This document shows, one piece after another, positions 7,956 to 17,538 of a stretch of DNA of 56,091 nt. Source of the DNA: Sphingomonas beigongshangi (lineage in GTDB: Bacteria > Pseudomonadota > Alphaproteobacteria > Sphingomonadales > Sphingomonadaceae). Under the pieces are notes generated by a model, which was not told where the DNA came from, searched no databases, and was given only the letters and a program-made list of their open reading frames with translations. The stretch covers positions 1-56,091 of the forward strand of contig NZ_JADHDT010000011.1 in assembly GCF_016820445.1 (NCBI RefSeq), read 5' to 3'. Position 1 is the stretch's first letter. Each line of letters starts with the position of its first letter. Position numbers and translations under genes: made by a program.

Positions 7956-10317
7956 TCTTCGGCAAAGCGTACGCCAGCGTATAGTCGCCGTAGCGCGTCC
8001 CCAGCGCGCCATGTCCGCCTGCGGTGATGACGACATATTGCCGTCCGTCGCGCCCGCGATAGGTCATCGGCGTCGCCTGTGCGCCCGCCGGCAAGCGCGC
8101 CCTCCACACCACCTTGCCGCTACTGAGATCAAAGGCGCGCAGATATTGGTCGGTGGTTGCGCCGATGAAGGCGAGGCCGCCCGCGGTGATGATCGAGCCG
8201 CCGAGATTGGGCACGCCCGTCTTCACCGGCACGCCGAGATGCGACCCGAACAGGCCGGTGTCACGCGCCGTCCCCAGCACCTTGCGCCACAGCACCTTGC
8301 GCGTGCCGAGGTCGACGGCGGTCAGATGACCCCAGGGCGGCGCGACGCAGGGCGCACCGAAGATGCCGACCCAGGCCTTCACCACCGCGACATAGGGCGT
8401 GTTGTACTGGGTCTGAAGCTGCGCCTGCATGGCGTTCTCGCCTCCCTGCTTCTGCTTCATCATCGGCGCCACGCGAGGGTCGTCGCGGCGCATCAGCCAC
8501 AGCTTGAACGGCATCTCCATCGTGTTGACGGTCATCACGCCGCGAACCGGGTCGACCGCCGCGCCACCCCAGTCGGTGACGCCGTCGAAGGCCGGATGGC
8601 CGATGATCGGCTTCAGCCCCATCGGCTGGTAGATGCCGGCACCCTGCGCGCGGCGGATGTCGATACGGCAGAACAGCTGGTCGATTGGCGTCGCGCCCCA
8701 TGTGGCGACCTCGGTCGGTGCCGCGGGGGTGAAGCTGGGCATGCCGGTCGAGAAAGGCTGGGTCGGTGAGACCCGGACGCCGGGGGTGGCACCGTCGGTG
8801 CGCACAGGCCGTTCGGTGATCGCTGCGAGCGGCGCTCCAGTCAGGCGGTTCAGGAAGTAGACCTGCCCCATCTTCGTGGTCTGGATCAGCGCCGGGATCA
8901 CCTGGCCATTGGGTGCGCGATAGTCGAACAGCGACGGACCGATCGGCAGGTCCATGTCCCACATGTCGCGGTGGACCAACTGCCGCGTCCAGCGCAGCTT
9001 GCCGGTCGCGCTGTCGAGCGCGACGATCGACGAGCCGAAGCGGTCGTCGAACGGCCGGCGATACCCGATCCAATAATCGGGCGAGGCGTTGCCCGTGCCG
9101 AGATAGACGAGGCCGTTGGCGGCGTCGGCGGTGATCGCGCCCCAAACATTGGGCGTGCCGCGCGTATAGGTCTGTCCCTCCGGCAACGGCGCGATCGCGT
9201 CCTGCGCGCGGCCGACGTCCCAGGCCCAGACCGGTGCCCCCGAAACCGGATCGTAAGCGCGCACGACGCCGGAGGGGATATCGCGATTGACGTTGTCGAT
9301 GATCCGTTCGCCGATGATCAGCCGGTTGTTGACGACGACGGGCGGCGTGGTGCCGATCTGATCCGACGGCTTCGACGTCCCCATGTTGGTGCGCAGATCG
9401 ATCGCCCCGCCGTTTGCGAAGCTCGGGCATGGCCGGCCCGTCTCGGCGTCGAGCGCCACCAGCCGCGCGTTGAACGTCGGCGCGAAGATGCGGTGCGGGC
9501 ACGGCGTCCCCGCCGGCGCCTCGAAATAGGTGACGCCGCGGCATACCAGATAATTGTTGCCGGCGATCGGCGCATCCTCGTGCCAGCTCCACTTGGTCCT
9601 GCCGGTGGTCGCGTCGATCGCCTGGACGAAGGAGTGCGGCGTACAGGTGAAGAGCGTGTCGCCGATATGGATCGGCGTCGCCTCGGAATGATATTCCCGT
9701 TTGTGCTCCTGCGTCTCGGCCGCCATCGGCAGATCGCCCGTGCGCTGGGTCCAGGCGAGTTGCAGCCGTCCGACATTCTGCGGGGTGATATCGGCCAGCG
9801 CCGAATAGCGCCGGCCCGACAACGTGCCGCCATAATCGCGCCAGTCGCCGTCCGCTTCCCCGGTCGGAGCGGCGGGCAATGGCGCGGCGCCGGCTGCACC
9901 CTGCGCCTCCACCCCCTCGCCATGGAGCAGCACGCCGCCGGTCCCGAGCGCCAGCAGCACCGCCGCCGCGACGGGTATAGCCCGGGCATGCGACCGCCAC
10001 GACCGGGACCGCCATCCGGTCAGCAGCACAAGGGCCAGCAGCACCGTCGGCGCGAGCAGACGCGGGACGAGTTGCAGTCCGTCCAGCCCAACTTCCCACA
10101 CAGCCCAAACCAGCGTGCCGAACCAGATCGCGACAAACAACCACCGCCCCAGCCGGGGCACACGGCCAAGCAACGCGCCGCAGACGATCAGCGCGATGCC
10201 TGCGATCAGATAATAAGGGGATCCGCCAAGCGAGGCGAGAACGCCGCCGGCAATAGCGAAAAAGCCACCGAGAATGGCCACGCACCATGCGAGCACCAGC
10301 CTGTAGAGCCGCGCCAT
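7951..10317 (-). CDS. gcd: Membrane-bound PQQ-dependent dehydrogenase, glucose/quinate type
   Basis: A 788-residue quinoprotein that oxidises glucose or a related polyol/quinate in the periplasm and passes electrons to ubiquinone. The first about 140 residues contain five membrane helices, followed by a periplasmic eight-bladed beta-propeller with repeated tryptophan-docking segments. DWRDYGGTLSGRRYSAL opens the catalytic domain, and HRDMWDMDLP, GHLTAVDLGT and the closing GLAFIGATTD blade are typical. I chose ATG 10317 because AAGGA lies just upstream; an in-frame TTG at 10347 would add ten residues. Substrate assignment between glucose and quinate/shikimate is not possible from sequence alone. 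Confidence 0.88.
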   Translation of the reverse strand: MARLYRLVLAWCVAILGGFFAIAGGVLASLGGSPYYLIAGIALIVCGALLGRVPRLGRWLFVAIWFGTLVWAVWEVGLDGLQLVPRLLAPTVLLALVLLTGWRSRSWRSHARAIPVAAAVLLALGTGGVLLHGEGVEAQGAAGAAPLPAAPTGEADGDWRDYGGTLSGRRYSALADITPQNVGRLQLAWTQRTGDLPMAAETQEHKREYHSEATPIHIGDTLFTCTPHSFVQAIDATTGRTKWSWHEDAPIAGNNYLVCRGVTYFEAPAGTPCPHRIFAPTFNARLVALDAETGRPCPSFANGGAIDLRTNMGTSKPSDQIGTTPPVVVNNRLIIGERIIDNVNRDIPSGVVRAYDPVSGAPVWAWDVGRAQDAIAPLPEGQTYTRGTPNVWGAITADAANGLVYLGTGNASPDYWIGYRRPFDDRFGSSIVALDSATGKLRWTRQLVHRDMWDMDLPIGPSLFDYRAPNGQVIPALIQTTKMGQVYFLNRLTGAPLAAITERPVRTDGATPGVRVSPTQPFSTGMPSFTPAAPTEVATWGATPIDQLFCRIDIRRAQGAGIYQPMGLKPIIGHPAFDGVTDWGGAAVDPVRGVMTVNTMEMPFKLWLMRRDDPRVAPMMKQKQGGENAMQAQLQTQYNTPYVAVVKAWVGIFGAPCVAPPWGHLTAVDLGTRKVLWRKVLGTARDTGLFGSHLGVPVKTGVPNLGGSIITAGGLAFIGATTDQYLRAFDLSSGKVVWRARLPAGAQATPMTYRGRDGRQYVVITAGGHGALGTRYGDYTLAYALPKS

Positions 10318-10669
10318 CGCCGTTCCTTTTGCCTGTTTCGCCACCAACGTCTGGAACCGGCAGAAGTCTCAGAAGGATGTCGCTTCCCCGGCTGGCAACA
10401 CGGAATCGGCGTTACTCGAACGCGAATGCCGGCGTTGGGACGCCGGGCTTGCATTCCCCAAGCCAGCAGCGTCGGCAAACGGCCGCCGCTTCGAAGCCGA
10501 GAATAGGCGGGCGCACCTGATTCGGGAACTTCTTTGGTCGGCTCGACTAAACGCAAGGACCCGGTGAAATCCCGGGTGGCTACTCCGGCCGCCGATCCGC
10601 CGGGCAAAATCACACATGCAACCCGACCGCGCTGCCCCGCCGCGCCATGTGCACTGATGTGGATTCCTG
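10318..10669. other. Divergent intergenic region, 352 bp
   Basis: The region between the starts of the PQQ dehydrogenase (minus) and the truncated SulP gene (plus) should hold promoters for both. I could not identify confident -35/-10 pairs. It contains small inverted repeats such as GACCCGG and CCGGGT around 10556-10578, with words reminiscent of a riboswitch that do not assemble into a known one. No gene is supported here. Confidence 0.4.
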
Positions 10670-11707
10670 ATGGCATTCGATCTCGCTGCCTACCGCCGCC
10701 AGTGGTTCACTGACGGCACCGCCGCCCGCCGCGACGTGCTCGCCGGCATCGTTGTCGCGCTCGCCCTCATCCCCGAGGCGATCGGCTTCTCGATCATTGC
10801 CGGCGTTGACCCGCGCTTAGGCCTCTACGCGTCGGTGGCCATCGCGCTGACGATCTCGCTGGTCGGCGGCCGGCCCGGCATGATTTCCGCGGCGACTGCG
10901 GCGGTCGCCGTCGTGGTGATCCCGCTCTCCCGCGAGCATGGCGTCGAATACCTCTTCGTGGCTACCATCCTGATGGGGCTCATTCAGATCGTGGCCGGCG
11001 TGCTGAGGCTCGATTTCGTCATGCAGTTCGTGTCTCGCTCGGTCATCACCGGCTTCGTCAACGCGCGCGCCATCCTGATCTTCATGACGCAGCTGCCGCA
11101 GCTGACGAACGTGGGATGGCATACCTATGCGATGGTGGCTGCCGGCCTCGTCATCATCTATGGTCTGCCGCGCGTCACCACGGCTTTGCCGTCGCCGCTG
11201 GTGGCCATCCTCGTCCTGAGCGCAATCAGCATCGGCATGGGCCTGAGCGTCCATACGGTCGGCGACATGGGCAAGCTGCCCAAAGGGCTGCCCAGCATCG
11301 CCCTCCCGAACGTGCCGCTGACGCTCGACACGCTGCGGATCATCCTGCCCTACTCCCTGACGATGGCGGCGGTCGGCCTGCTCGAATCGCTGCCCACCGC
11401 GCAGATCGTCGGCGACATGACGGATACCGATAGCAACAAGCGGGTCGAGTGCGCCGGCCAGGGCGCGGCGAACATGGTCGCCGCCCTCTTCGGCGGCATG
11501 GGCGGCTGCGCGATGATCGGCCAGTCGGCCATCAACGTCACTTCTGGCGGCCGTGGCCGCCTGTCGACCTTCGTCGCGGGCGGCTTCCAGTTGGCTCGCG
11601 AAGGTGCCGCGCAGAAGCGTGGCGGCCACGTTCAAGCGGCGCGCCGATCCTCCCCGGCGAGAAGCGCCAGCAGGTCCGTCAGCGGCACCGGCCGGCTGAT
11701 CAGATAA
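10670..11707 (+). pseudogene. SulP-family anion transporter, 3'-truncated
   Basis: The first about 305 residues are a typical SulP permease (sulfate, bicarbonate or related anion): [19 protein letters not shown] in the first helices, [15 protein letters not shown], then [20 protein letters not shown]. The usual continuation after [12 protein letters not shown] (further helices and a cytoplasmic STAS domain, normally 490-560 residues in all) is missing. From about 11586 the frame runs into unrelated Arg/Ser-rich sequence and then overlaps the 3' end of the convergent CHASE2-EAL gene by 76 bp. The simplest reading is a deletion that removed the 3' third, leaving a non-functional remnant. Confidence is for the truncated SulP call. 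Confidence 0.82.
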
Positions 11708-13926
11708 CCCTGGACCAGGTCGCAGCCCGCCTCGCGCAAGAAGGCGAGACAAGCCTCATCCTCGACCCCCTCGGCAACGACCTTGAGGCCGAGCTGGTGG
11801 CCAAGCTCGATCGTCGAGCGCACGAGAACGGCGTCGTCATGGTCGCGATGTGCGTGCTGGACGAAGCTGCGGTCGATCTTGAGTTCGCTCAGCGGCAGCT
11901 GCCGCAGATAGGTCAGGGTCGACTGGCCGGTGCCGTAATCGTCCATCGAGATGCCGATCCCGAGCGCCCGATAGCGGTGCAGCGCCGCAATTGACGTGTC
12001 CGCATCCGACATGGCGGCCGATTCGGTCACCTCGAACATGATCGAGCCGGGCGGAATTTGCGCCTCCGTCACGAGCCGCTCCGCCATCGCGTTGAAGGGC
12101 CCGTCGGCGAGCAGTTTGGCCGATATGTTGACCGCCGCGGTGAGGCCGGGATGCGCCGCCTGCCAGCTCCCAAGGTCGCTGAGGACCTGCGCGAGCACGT
12201 GCAGCGTGAGCGGCGCGATGCGGTTGGCTTTCTCCGCAATCGGGATGAACAGGTCGGGCCCGATGAAGCCGCGGACCGGATGACGCCAGCGCACCAGCGC
12301 CTCGACGCTGCCGATCCGCTGCGTGCGGCAATCGAATTTCGGCTGGTAGAAGACCTGGATCTGGCCGCTGGCGATCGCCTCGTCGAGTTCGCCCATCAGC
12401 GAGATCGATCGGTCGAGGTCGGCAAGATCGGCCGCCGCGACGCGCCAGAAACCGTCGCCGGTACGTGCCTCCTCCGCCGCGAGCGTCGCTTCTGCGACCA
12501 GCCGCTCCACGCCCCGCCAGGGCCCGGTCGCGAGCCCGATGGTCAATGCCACGTCGATCCGCCGGCCGCCGACTTCGACGGGCTGCAACAGCAGCGCGCG
12601 CAGCGCGTACATCGCATCGTCGATCGCCTGGCCATCGCCCGGCACGAAGGCGAGCTGGTGCTCGGCGGTGCGAAAGACCGCCTGCCCCGCCGCCGTCAGC
12701 GCGATGCGCTCACCGAGCCGGACGATCGCGTCGGCGCTGCCTTGTACGCCAAGCACGGCGCGCAGCGTGTCGAAATTGCCGATCTGCGCGACCGCGAGCG
12801 TGACGGTGCCGTCGCGCGCGTCCTGGCGCAGCAGCGCGCGCGCATTGGGCAGCCCGGTCACCTCGTCGACCAAACGCTGCGTCCGGAAACGCCGCACCAC
12901 TTCGCGCACGCCGGCACTGGTACCGGTCGCCATGATCATCGCGAGCGCCGTCGCCAGCGGCAGCACGAGGAGCGCCTGATATTGCGCAAGGAGCACAGCC
13001 GCGACGATCGCCGCCGCCGCCGCCAAGCCGAACGCCACGCTGGCGGCGTAGCTGCGGATGCGCAGCATCACGGCCGCGACCAGCACCGCCAGCAGCAGCA
13101 TCGCCGCATGCGATCCATAGACCGGAACGCCGCGCAACAGCGTCTCCGCGGCGAGCGCCTGCACGACGACACCGGGAATGACGCCCCAGCGCGCGGTACC
13201 GTAGCGATCGCCCATCTCGATCGCGGTCGCGCCGATCAGCACGTTGCGTCCGCGCACGGCGGCAGGGTCGAACCGGCCGTCGCGCACGGCGACGAAGCTC
13301 AGCCGCGGGATCGTCGCCGGATCGATCGACATGTCGATCGGGAACTGCTGGTCGACCATGCCGGAGCGCGCGGCGATGAACGCCGACAGCGACGGTCGCG
13401 GCTGCCCCGCCGTCACCGTCGCCAGCGGCATCTCGCGGACCTGTCCGTCACGGCTGGGACGGATGCTGACGGAGGCGAGCGCGGCATGGCCGCGCAGGAT
13501 CGGGATCGGCAGGGCATCGATCGTCCGCCGGTCATCGCTCGCCGCGGCCTGGGCGAAGGTCGGCAGTACGACCAGTCCCGGCGCACGCGCGATCGCGGCG
13601 GCGAACGCCTGGTCGCCCTCTGCGTCCGAGGGAGAGGATACGTCGACGTCGAACACGATGGACGCCGCGCCCGCCCGCCGCAACCGGTCGACGACGGCGG
13701 CATAATGGGTTCGCGACCAGGGCCAGCGCTGGATCGCCGCGGCGCTTTCCGCGTCCATCTCGACCACCACGATGCGCCCGCTCGCCACCCGGTCGATGAC
13801 GGCGAAGCGCCATGGCATCAGCGCCCGGTCGAGCGCGTCGCCAGTGGCGCTGGCCATCATCACCACGCCGAGTGCGAGGACCAGCGCCGCGATGATCCAG
13901 GTCGAGCCGCGGACGGCGCGCTGCAT
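11632..13926 (-). CDS. CHASE2-(degenerate GGDEF)-EAL c-di-GMP phosphodiesterase
   Basis: A 764-residue membrane protein. After an N-terminal helix, residues about 30-265 form a periplasmic CHASE2 sensor ([32 protein letters not shown]). About three membrane helices follow (270-345). Residues 355-490 are a GGDEF-like domain whose active-site motif is replaced (RTAEHQLAF), so it should not make c-di-GMP. Residues 505-755 are an EAL domain with VEALVRW, EVTES, DDYGTG, KIDRSF, AEGVE and QGY motifs intact, so it probably hydrolyses c-di-GMP. The gene starts 3 bp after the TpsB stop and is evidently in an operon with it. The input signal is unknown. Confidence 0.9.
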   Translation of the reverse strand: MQRAVRGSTWIIAALVLALGVVMMASATGDALDRALMPWRFAVIDRVASGRIVVVEMDAESAAAIQRWPWSRTHYAAVVDRLRRAGAASIVFDVDVSSPSDAEGDQAFAAAIARAPGLVVLPTFAQAAASDDRRTIDALPIPILRGHAALASVSIRPSRDGQVREMPLATVTAGQPRPSLSAFIAARSGMVDQQFPIDMSIDPATIPRLSFVAVRDGRFDPAAVRGRNVLIGATAIEMGDRYGTARWGVIPGVVVQALAAETLLRGVPVYGSHAAMLLLAVLVAAVMLRIRSYAASVAFGLAAAAAIVAAVLLAQYQALLVLPLATALAMIMATGTSAGVREVVRRFRTQRLVDEVTGLPNARALLRQDARDGTVTLAVAQIGNFDTLRAVLGVQGSADAIVRLGERIALTAAGQAVFRTAEHQLAFVPGDGQAIDDAMYALRALLLQPVEVGGRRIDVALTIGLATGPWRGVERLVAEATLAAEEARTGDGFWRVAAADLADLDRSISLMGELDEAIASGQIQVFYQPKFDCRTQRIGSVEALVRWRHPVRGFIGPDLFIPIAEKANRIAPLTLHVLAQVLSDLGSWQAAHPGLTAAVNISAKLLADGPFNAMAERLVTEAQIPPGSIMFEVTESAAMSDADTSIAALHRYRALGIGISMDDYGTGQSTLTYLRQLPLSELKIDRSFVQHAHRDHDDAVLVRSTIELGHQLGLKVVAEGVEDEACLAFLREAGCDLVQGYLISRPVPLTDLLALLAGEDRRAA

Positions 13927-13929
13927 GGT

Positions 13930-15582
13930 TCAGAAGCTCCGCGCCAGCCGGAACGACAGTCGCGGGGCACGCGATCCCGTGTCATAGCGATCGGCGTTCA
14001 GCGGAAAGGCGATCTCGACCATGCCGTCCAGCGCACCGCGGCCGAGCCGCGCGCCCGCACCGCTCGACGCCAGCGCGCCGCCGCCCCCACCGCCATGCAG
14101 CATGTCGACATAGCCGCCATCGACGAACCCGTAGAGCGACGTGCGGTCGACAAGGCTGGCGATCCGGCCGAGGCTGGCGCGCAGCTCCGCCGAGCCCAGG
14201 ACACCGCGGTCCCCGGTCCGTTCAGCATAATCATAGGCGCGTCCGAAGGCCGGGCCGCCGATCCCCAGCTGTGCCGTGGCCAGCAGCGGCCGCGACGCCA
14301 GCTGTCCGGCGGAGGCCAGCGCGACCGAGAGCGGGCCGGCGAGCGGCGCGGTCCATCCCACCGTATAGCCCCAGCTGACGAAGCGAGCGTCCCCGTCTGG
14401 CCGCGATGCATAGGGATCGCCCTGATGCGTAACCCCGGCCAGCGGCAGGCCGACCACCATCGCCGCCTCGCCGCTCAACGTCCCCGGCCCGAGCCGCGAC
14501 GTGCCGTTCAGCGACGCTGTCGCGGTGGCGATGCGGTCATCGCGAAGGCGGCCACCGAGCAGCGTCTGGTCGGTGCGCAACGCGCGCAACTCGACGCTGG
14601 CCCATATGCTGCGCACCCGGCTGCGGACCAGCGGCGTCGCATAGGCGACGGCGGCGTCGACGCTGTTGCCGACAATGTCGAGTGGCTTCAACCAGCCGCC
14701 GGGATTGGCGCGCCCGACCGACGCGGACACCGTGACCAGGCCGCCGTCGAGGTCGACGGGCGCAGCATAAGCGGCGCGGAGAAAAGCGAATTCATGGGGC
14801 GCGAGCGGCGTGGTGGCGGCCACCAGGCGCAGGTCGTCGCCCGATTGCGCGACCCCGCGCAGGCTCGCCAGCATCGTCGCCCGCAGCGGGCCGATCTCTC
14901 GCGAGCCGCGATTGTCGATCTGTGCATAGGCGGTTGCCCGATCCTGCGCGATCGTGACGAGCAGGATGCCGAAACCGTTCTCGCGCACGTAGCGGCTGTC
15001 GGTGACGGTGACCCCGGCGATGTCGCCAACCTCCAGGATCGCCCGCTCGAGTGTGGCCTGGCGGACAGGCCCGTCGGTCACCAGCGCACGGCTCAACAGC
15101 CGGTCGGCAAGCGGGTTGCTCGCGCCGATGACGCGGACCGCGGAAATCCGTCCCTCGTCCAGCGTCACGCGCAGCACGCCGTCCGCGGTCGACTGGGGCT
15201 CGACCGTGGCGCTGGCGAAGGGATAGCCGCGCTGTCGGGCGATTGCGGCAATGGCGCCGGCGAGCCGCGACAGGTCTGCGCCGTCCAATGTCCGGCCGAG
15301 GAAGGGTGCCAGCGCCGGGGCGAAGGCTTCGGTCGGCACCTTCGCGTTGCCGACGACGATGATCGCGCGCGGGGTCGGCAGGACCACCTTCGTCTCGCGC
15401 GCGAGAGTCGCCGGCGCGGCGACGACGGTCGCCGGCTGCCCGTCGGCGGCGACCGTCGGCCTGGGCAGCGTCTGTTCGGCGATCGTCGGGTCGGCCCGGT
15501 CGAGCCGTACCTGCGCGATGGCGGGGGTTGCTAGGGGCAAGGCGCCGGCGGCAATTATCGCCAGGACATGGTTTCGGCGCAT
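13930..15582 (-). CDS. TpsB/ShlB-family outer-membrane secretion protein
   Basis: A 550-residue two-partner-secretion pore. A signal peptide ends at about residue 24 (ATPAIAQ). Residues about 70-150 look like a POTRA domain (PRAIIVVGNAKVPTEAF to GRISAVRVIGA). The rest (about 170-550) is an amphipathic beta-barrel ending in phenylalanine (RLSFRLARSF), as expected for BAM insertion. A GAGGAAG ribosome-binding site precedes the ATG. No TpsA exoprotein with a TPS domain lies in the window. The gene is in an operon with the CHASE2-EAL gene and is divergent from the FecR-domain gene, with 164 bp between the starts. The cargo is therefore unclear; the FecR protein is the best local candidate. Confidence 0.85.
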   Translation of the reverse strand: MRRNHVLAIIAAGALPLATPAIAQVRLDRADPTIAEQTLPRPTVAADGQPATVVAAPATLARETKVVLPTPRAIIVVGNAKVPTEAFAPALAPFLGRTLDGADLSRLAGAIAAIARQRGYPFASATVEPQSTADGVLRVTLDEGRISAVRVIGASNPLADRLLSRALVTDGPVRQATLERAILEVGDIAGVTVTDSRYVRENGFGILLVTIAQDRATAYAQIDNRGSREIGPLRATMLASLRGVAQSGDDLRLVAATTPLAPHEFAFLRAAYAAPVDLDGGLVTVSASVGRANPGGWLKPLDIVGNSVDAAVAYATPLVRSRVRSIWASVELRALRTDQTLLGGRLRDDRIATATASLNGTSRLGPGTLSGEAAMVVGLPLAGVTHQGDPYASRPDGDARFVSWGYTVGWTAPLAGPLSVALASAGQLASRPLLATAQLGIGGPAFGRAYDYAERTGDRGVLGSAELRASLGRIASLVDRTSLYGFVDGGYVDMLHGGGGGGALASSGAGARLGRGALDGMVEIAFPLNADRYDTGSRAPRLSFRLARSF

Positions 15583-15746
15583 CGACTTCCTCTTTGGTGA
15601 ACGAAGGAGCGCCTAAAGGCCAAGCGTTTGCAAAAGGTTATGCCAGGCTTGAGACGGCATTAACCCGATTGCTGAACCCGAAAATAAGCCATCGGCCTCA
15701 AATCGGTTCGAATTGCGGTCGTTTTCCGCGGCGAAAGGGGTTTTTG
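15583..15746. promoter_or_regulatory. Shared divergent promoter region of TpsB and FecR genes
   Basis: These 164 bp separate the starts of the TpsB operon (minus) and the FecR-PilZ operon (plus). The sequence is less GC-rich than the flanking genes and must carry both promoters. GAAAGGGG lies 7-8 bases before the FecR ATG, and GAGGAAG precedes the TpsB ATG. I cannot place a -10/-35 pair with confidence. Joint control of both transcripts is an inference from the arrangement. Confidence 0.5.
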
Positions 15747-17531
15747 ATGGTGAAGCGCGCGCTGGCGATACTGGCCACCGGCTGTTCGACCATGGCCATG
15801 GCGCAAGAGCGCGGCTGGACGATCAGCGAGGCGAGCGGCCCGGTCCAGATCGCCCATGCCGGGCTTACCAAGGTCGCTACCCGCGGCAATGCCGTCGTCG
15901 CCGGCGACACGGTCACCACCGGATCGGGCGCGCGGGCCGTGCTCGTCCGGGGCAGCGAGTTCATGATGGTCGCGCCCGCCTCGCAGCTGCGGCTGCCGGC
16001 CGAGGCGCAGCCGACCGGCTTCACCCGGGTCGTGCAGGATTTCGGCAACGTCGTCTTCATGATCAAGAAGAAGCTGACGCCGCATTTCGAGGTGAAGACC
16101 CCCTATCTCGCCGCCGTGGTGAAGGGCACGACGTTCAGCATCGGGGTCACCCCGCAGGGCTCCTCGGTCCAGGTGCTCGAAGGCGCGGTGGACGTCGCCA
16201 CCGGAGACGGAGGCGCCCATGACATGCTGCGGCCAGGCGCCGTGGCCGTCGTCGGCGCGAGCAACATCTATCGGCTGCAGATCGAGGCCGGGGGCGTGCG
16301 CCGCACGATCGAATCGCCGTCGCGTCCGGCAACGGGCAGCACCGCGGGGCCAACGCTCGTCGCGCCGGCCGCGACGAATGCCGCCGCCCCCGAGGCCGGC
16401 GGCGCCCAGCCTGCCGGCTCCGCTCCCGCTGCCACCGCTACCCCCGCTATCGCCACGACGCCGGCGGTGCTGCCGCCGACGTCCCCGGTATCGGCGGGGG
16501 TGATCACGGCCGCCATCTACGAAGCGCCGGTATCGCTCGCGTCGACGACCGGCGGGCTGGTTTCGGGCAGTATCGGTGGTGGAGCGGAGATAGCGGCGGT
16601 CGCCTCCGCAACGAAGATCGCCTCGGAAGGCACGATCAGCGCCGCGAAGGCCGTCCATGTGCTGCAGACGACGGCGGTCGCCGCGGCCGAAGAGCAGAAG
16701 GCGAGCGCCGCCGCCGCCAAGCAGGCCGAGACCGCCGCCGCCGCCGACGACGCGCAAGCCGCGGCGGAGCGGGCACGCCAGGATGCCGCCGACGCCGCGC
16801 AGCGGGCGAACGACGCCGCTGCCCAGGCCGCGGCCGATCAGGCGAAGAGCGACGCGGCCAAGGCCGCCGCCGCGGCGCAGGCCGACGCTGCCGCCAGGAA
16901 AGCGGCCGCCGACGCGGCAGCCGCCGCCAGTGCGCAGGCCGACGCCGCCGCCAAGGCGGCCGCTCAGGCACAGGCCGACGCCGATGCGGCGCGCGCGGCC
17001 AAGGCGGCGCAGGACGCAGCCGCTGCGGCGGCACAGTCGAACGCGGACGACGCCGCGCGCGTGGCCGCCGCTGCGGCCGCACAGGCGGCGGCGGATGCGG
17101 CGGCTGCCGCCAATCGCAAGGCCGCCGACGCCGCGCAGGCAGCGGCCGACAAGCAGGCGAAGGACGCGGCCAAGGCCGCGTCGGATCAGGCGGCGGCAAA
17201 GGCGGCGCAGGATGCCGCGCAGGCCGCCGCTGCTGCCGACAAGGCAGCGCAGGACAAGGCATCGAAGGAGGCGGAAAAGGCCGCCAAGGATGCCGCCAAG
17301 CAGGCGGCGGAGGCCGCGGACAAGCTCGCCAAGCAGCAGGCGGATGCCGCCCAGGCCGCCCAGAAAGCCGCCGACGACGCGGCCAAGGCGGCCGCCAAGG
17401 CGGCGAAGGATGCGGCGAAGCAGGCCGACGATGCGGCCAAGGCCGCTGCCAAGGCCGTGCAGGATGCCGCCAAGAAAGCGGACGACGCTGCGAAGGCCGC
17501 TCTGGATGCCCTCACGAAGGGAAAGGGGTGA
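15747..17531 (+). CDS. FecR-domain protein with long Ala-rich coiled-coil tail
   Basis: A 594-residue exported protein. The signal peptide is residues 1-22 (TMAMAQ). Residues about 30-175 are a FecR domain (GDTVTTGSGARAVLVRG, FEVKTPYLAAVVKGTTFSI, VQVLEGAVDV). A Pro/Ala-rich linker runs to about 260. From about residue 315 to the end is an extraordinarily Ala-rich stretch punctuated by Lys, Asp and Gln, with repeated KAADDAA/AKQA units, predicted to be one long helix or coiled coil. The frame is open further upstream, but the ATG at 15747 has a ribosome-binding site and begins a signal peptide. It lies 7 bp before a PilZ gene and opposite a TpsB operon. Function unknown; a periplasm-spanning or exported structural role is inferred. 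Confidence 0.82.
   Translation: MVKRALAILATGCSTMAMAQERGWTISEASGPVQIAHAGLTKVATRGNAVVAGDTVTTGSGARAVLVRGSEFMMVAPASQLRLPAEAQPTGFTRVVQDFGNVVFMIKKKLTPHFEVKTPYLAAVVKGTTFSIGVTPQGSSVQVLEGAVDVATGDGGAHDMLRPGAVAVVGASNIYRLQIEAGGVRRTIESPSRPATGSTAGPTLVAPAATNAAAPEAGGAQPAGSAPAATATPAIATTPAVLPPTSPVSAGVITAAIYEAPVSLASTTGGLVSGSIGGGAEIAAVASATKIASEGTISAAKAVHVLQTTAVAAAEEQKASAAAAKQAETAAAADDAQAAAERARQDAADAAQRANDAAAQAAADQAKSDAAKAAAAAQADAAARKAAADAAAAASAQADAAAKAAAQAQADADAARAAKAAQDAAAAAAQSNADDAARVAAAAAAQAAADAAAAANRKAADAAQAAADKQAKDAAKAASDQAAAKAAQDAAQAAAAADKAAQDKASKEAEKAAKDAAKQAAEAADKLAKQQADAAQAAQKAADDAAKAAAKAAKDAAKQADDAAKAAAKAVQDAAKKADDAAKAALDALTKGKG
16690..17528 (+). repeat. Low-complexity Ala/Lys/Asp coding repeat
   Basis: About 840 bp of imperfect GCC/GCG-AAG-GAC-type repeats encode the tail of the FecR-domain protein. 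Units such as AAKAAKDAAKQADDAAK recur with varying spacing. The other frames of this stretch stay open because of the skewed composition and produce long spurious Arg/Pro-rich or Leu/Gly-rich reading frames. Such DNA is prone to slippage and length variation between strains. Confidence 0.8.
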
Positions 17532-17538
17532 AGCGAAG

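Noticed and set aside
10556..10660. GGTGAAATCCC and CTGCCCCGCCGC words resembling parts of a cobalamin riboswitch upstream of the SulP remnant
   Set aside because: The spacing is wrong, the conserved B12-box core is missing and no B12-related gene follows.
11586..11660. Possible transposase remnant at the SulP junction
   Set aside because: The short minus-strand peptide [14 protein letters not shown] looked family-like but I could not match it to any transposase, and no inverted repeats or target duplication flank it.
12058..15534. An 1158-codon plus-strand open frame opposite the CHASE2-EAL and TpsB genes
   Set aside because: It is antisense to two clear genes with recognisable domains. 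The Arg/Asp/Gln-rich protein has no family features, and long antisense frames are expected in such GC-rich coding DNA.
16690..17528. Repetitive DNA that might be taken for a CRISPR or tandem-repeat array
   Set aside because: The repeats are imperfect, in frame, without unique spacers, and encode an Ala-rich protein tail. No CRISPR array or cas gene was seen anywhere in the window.
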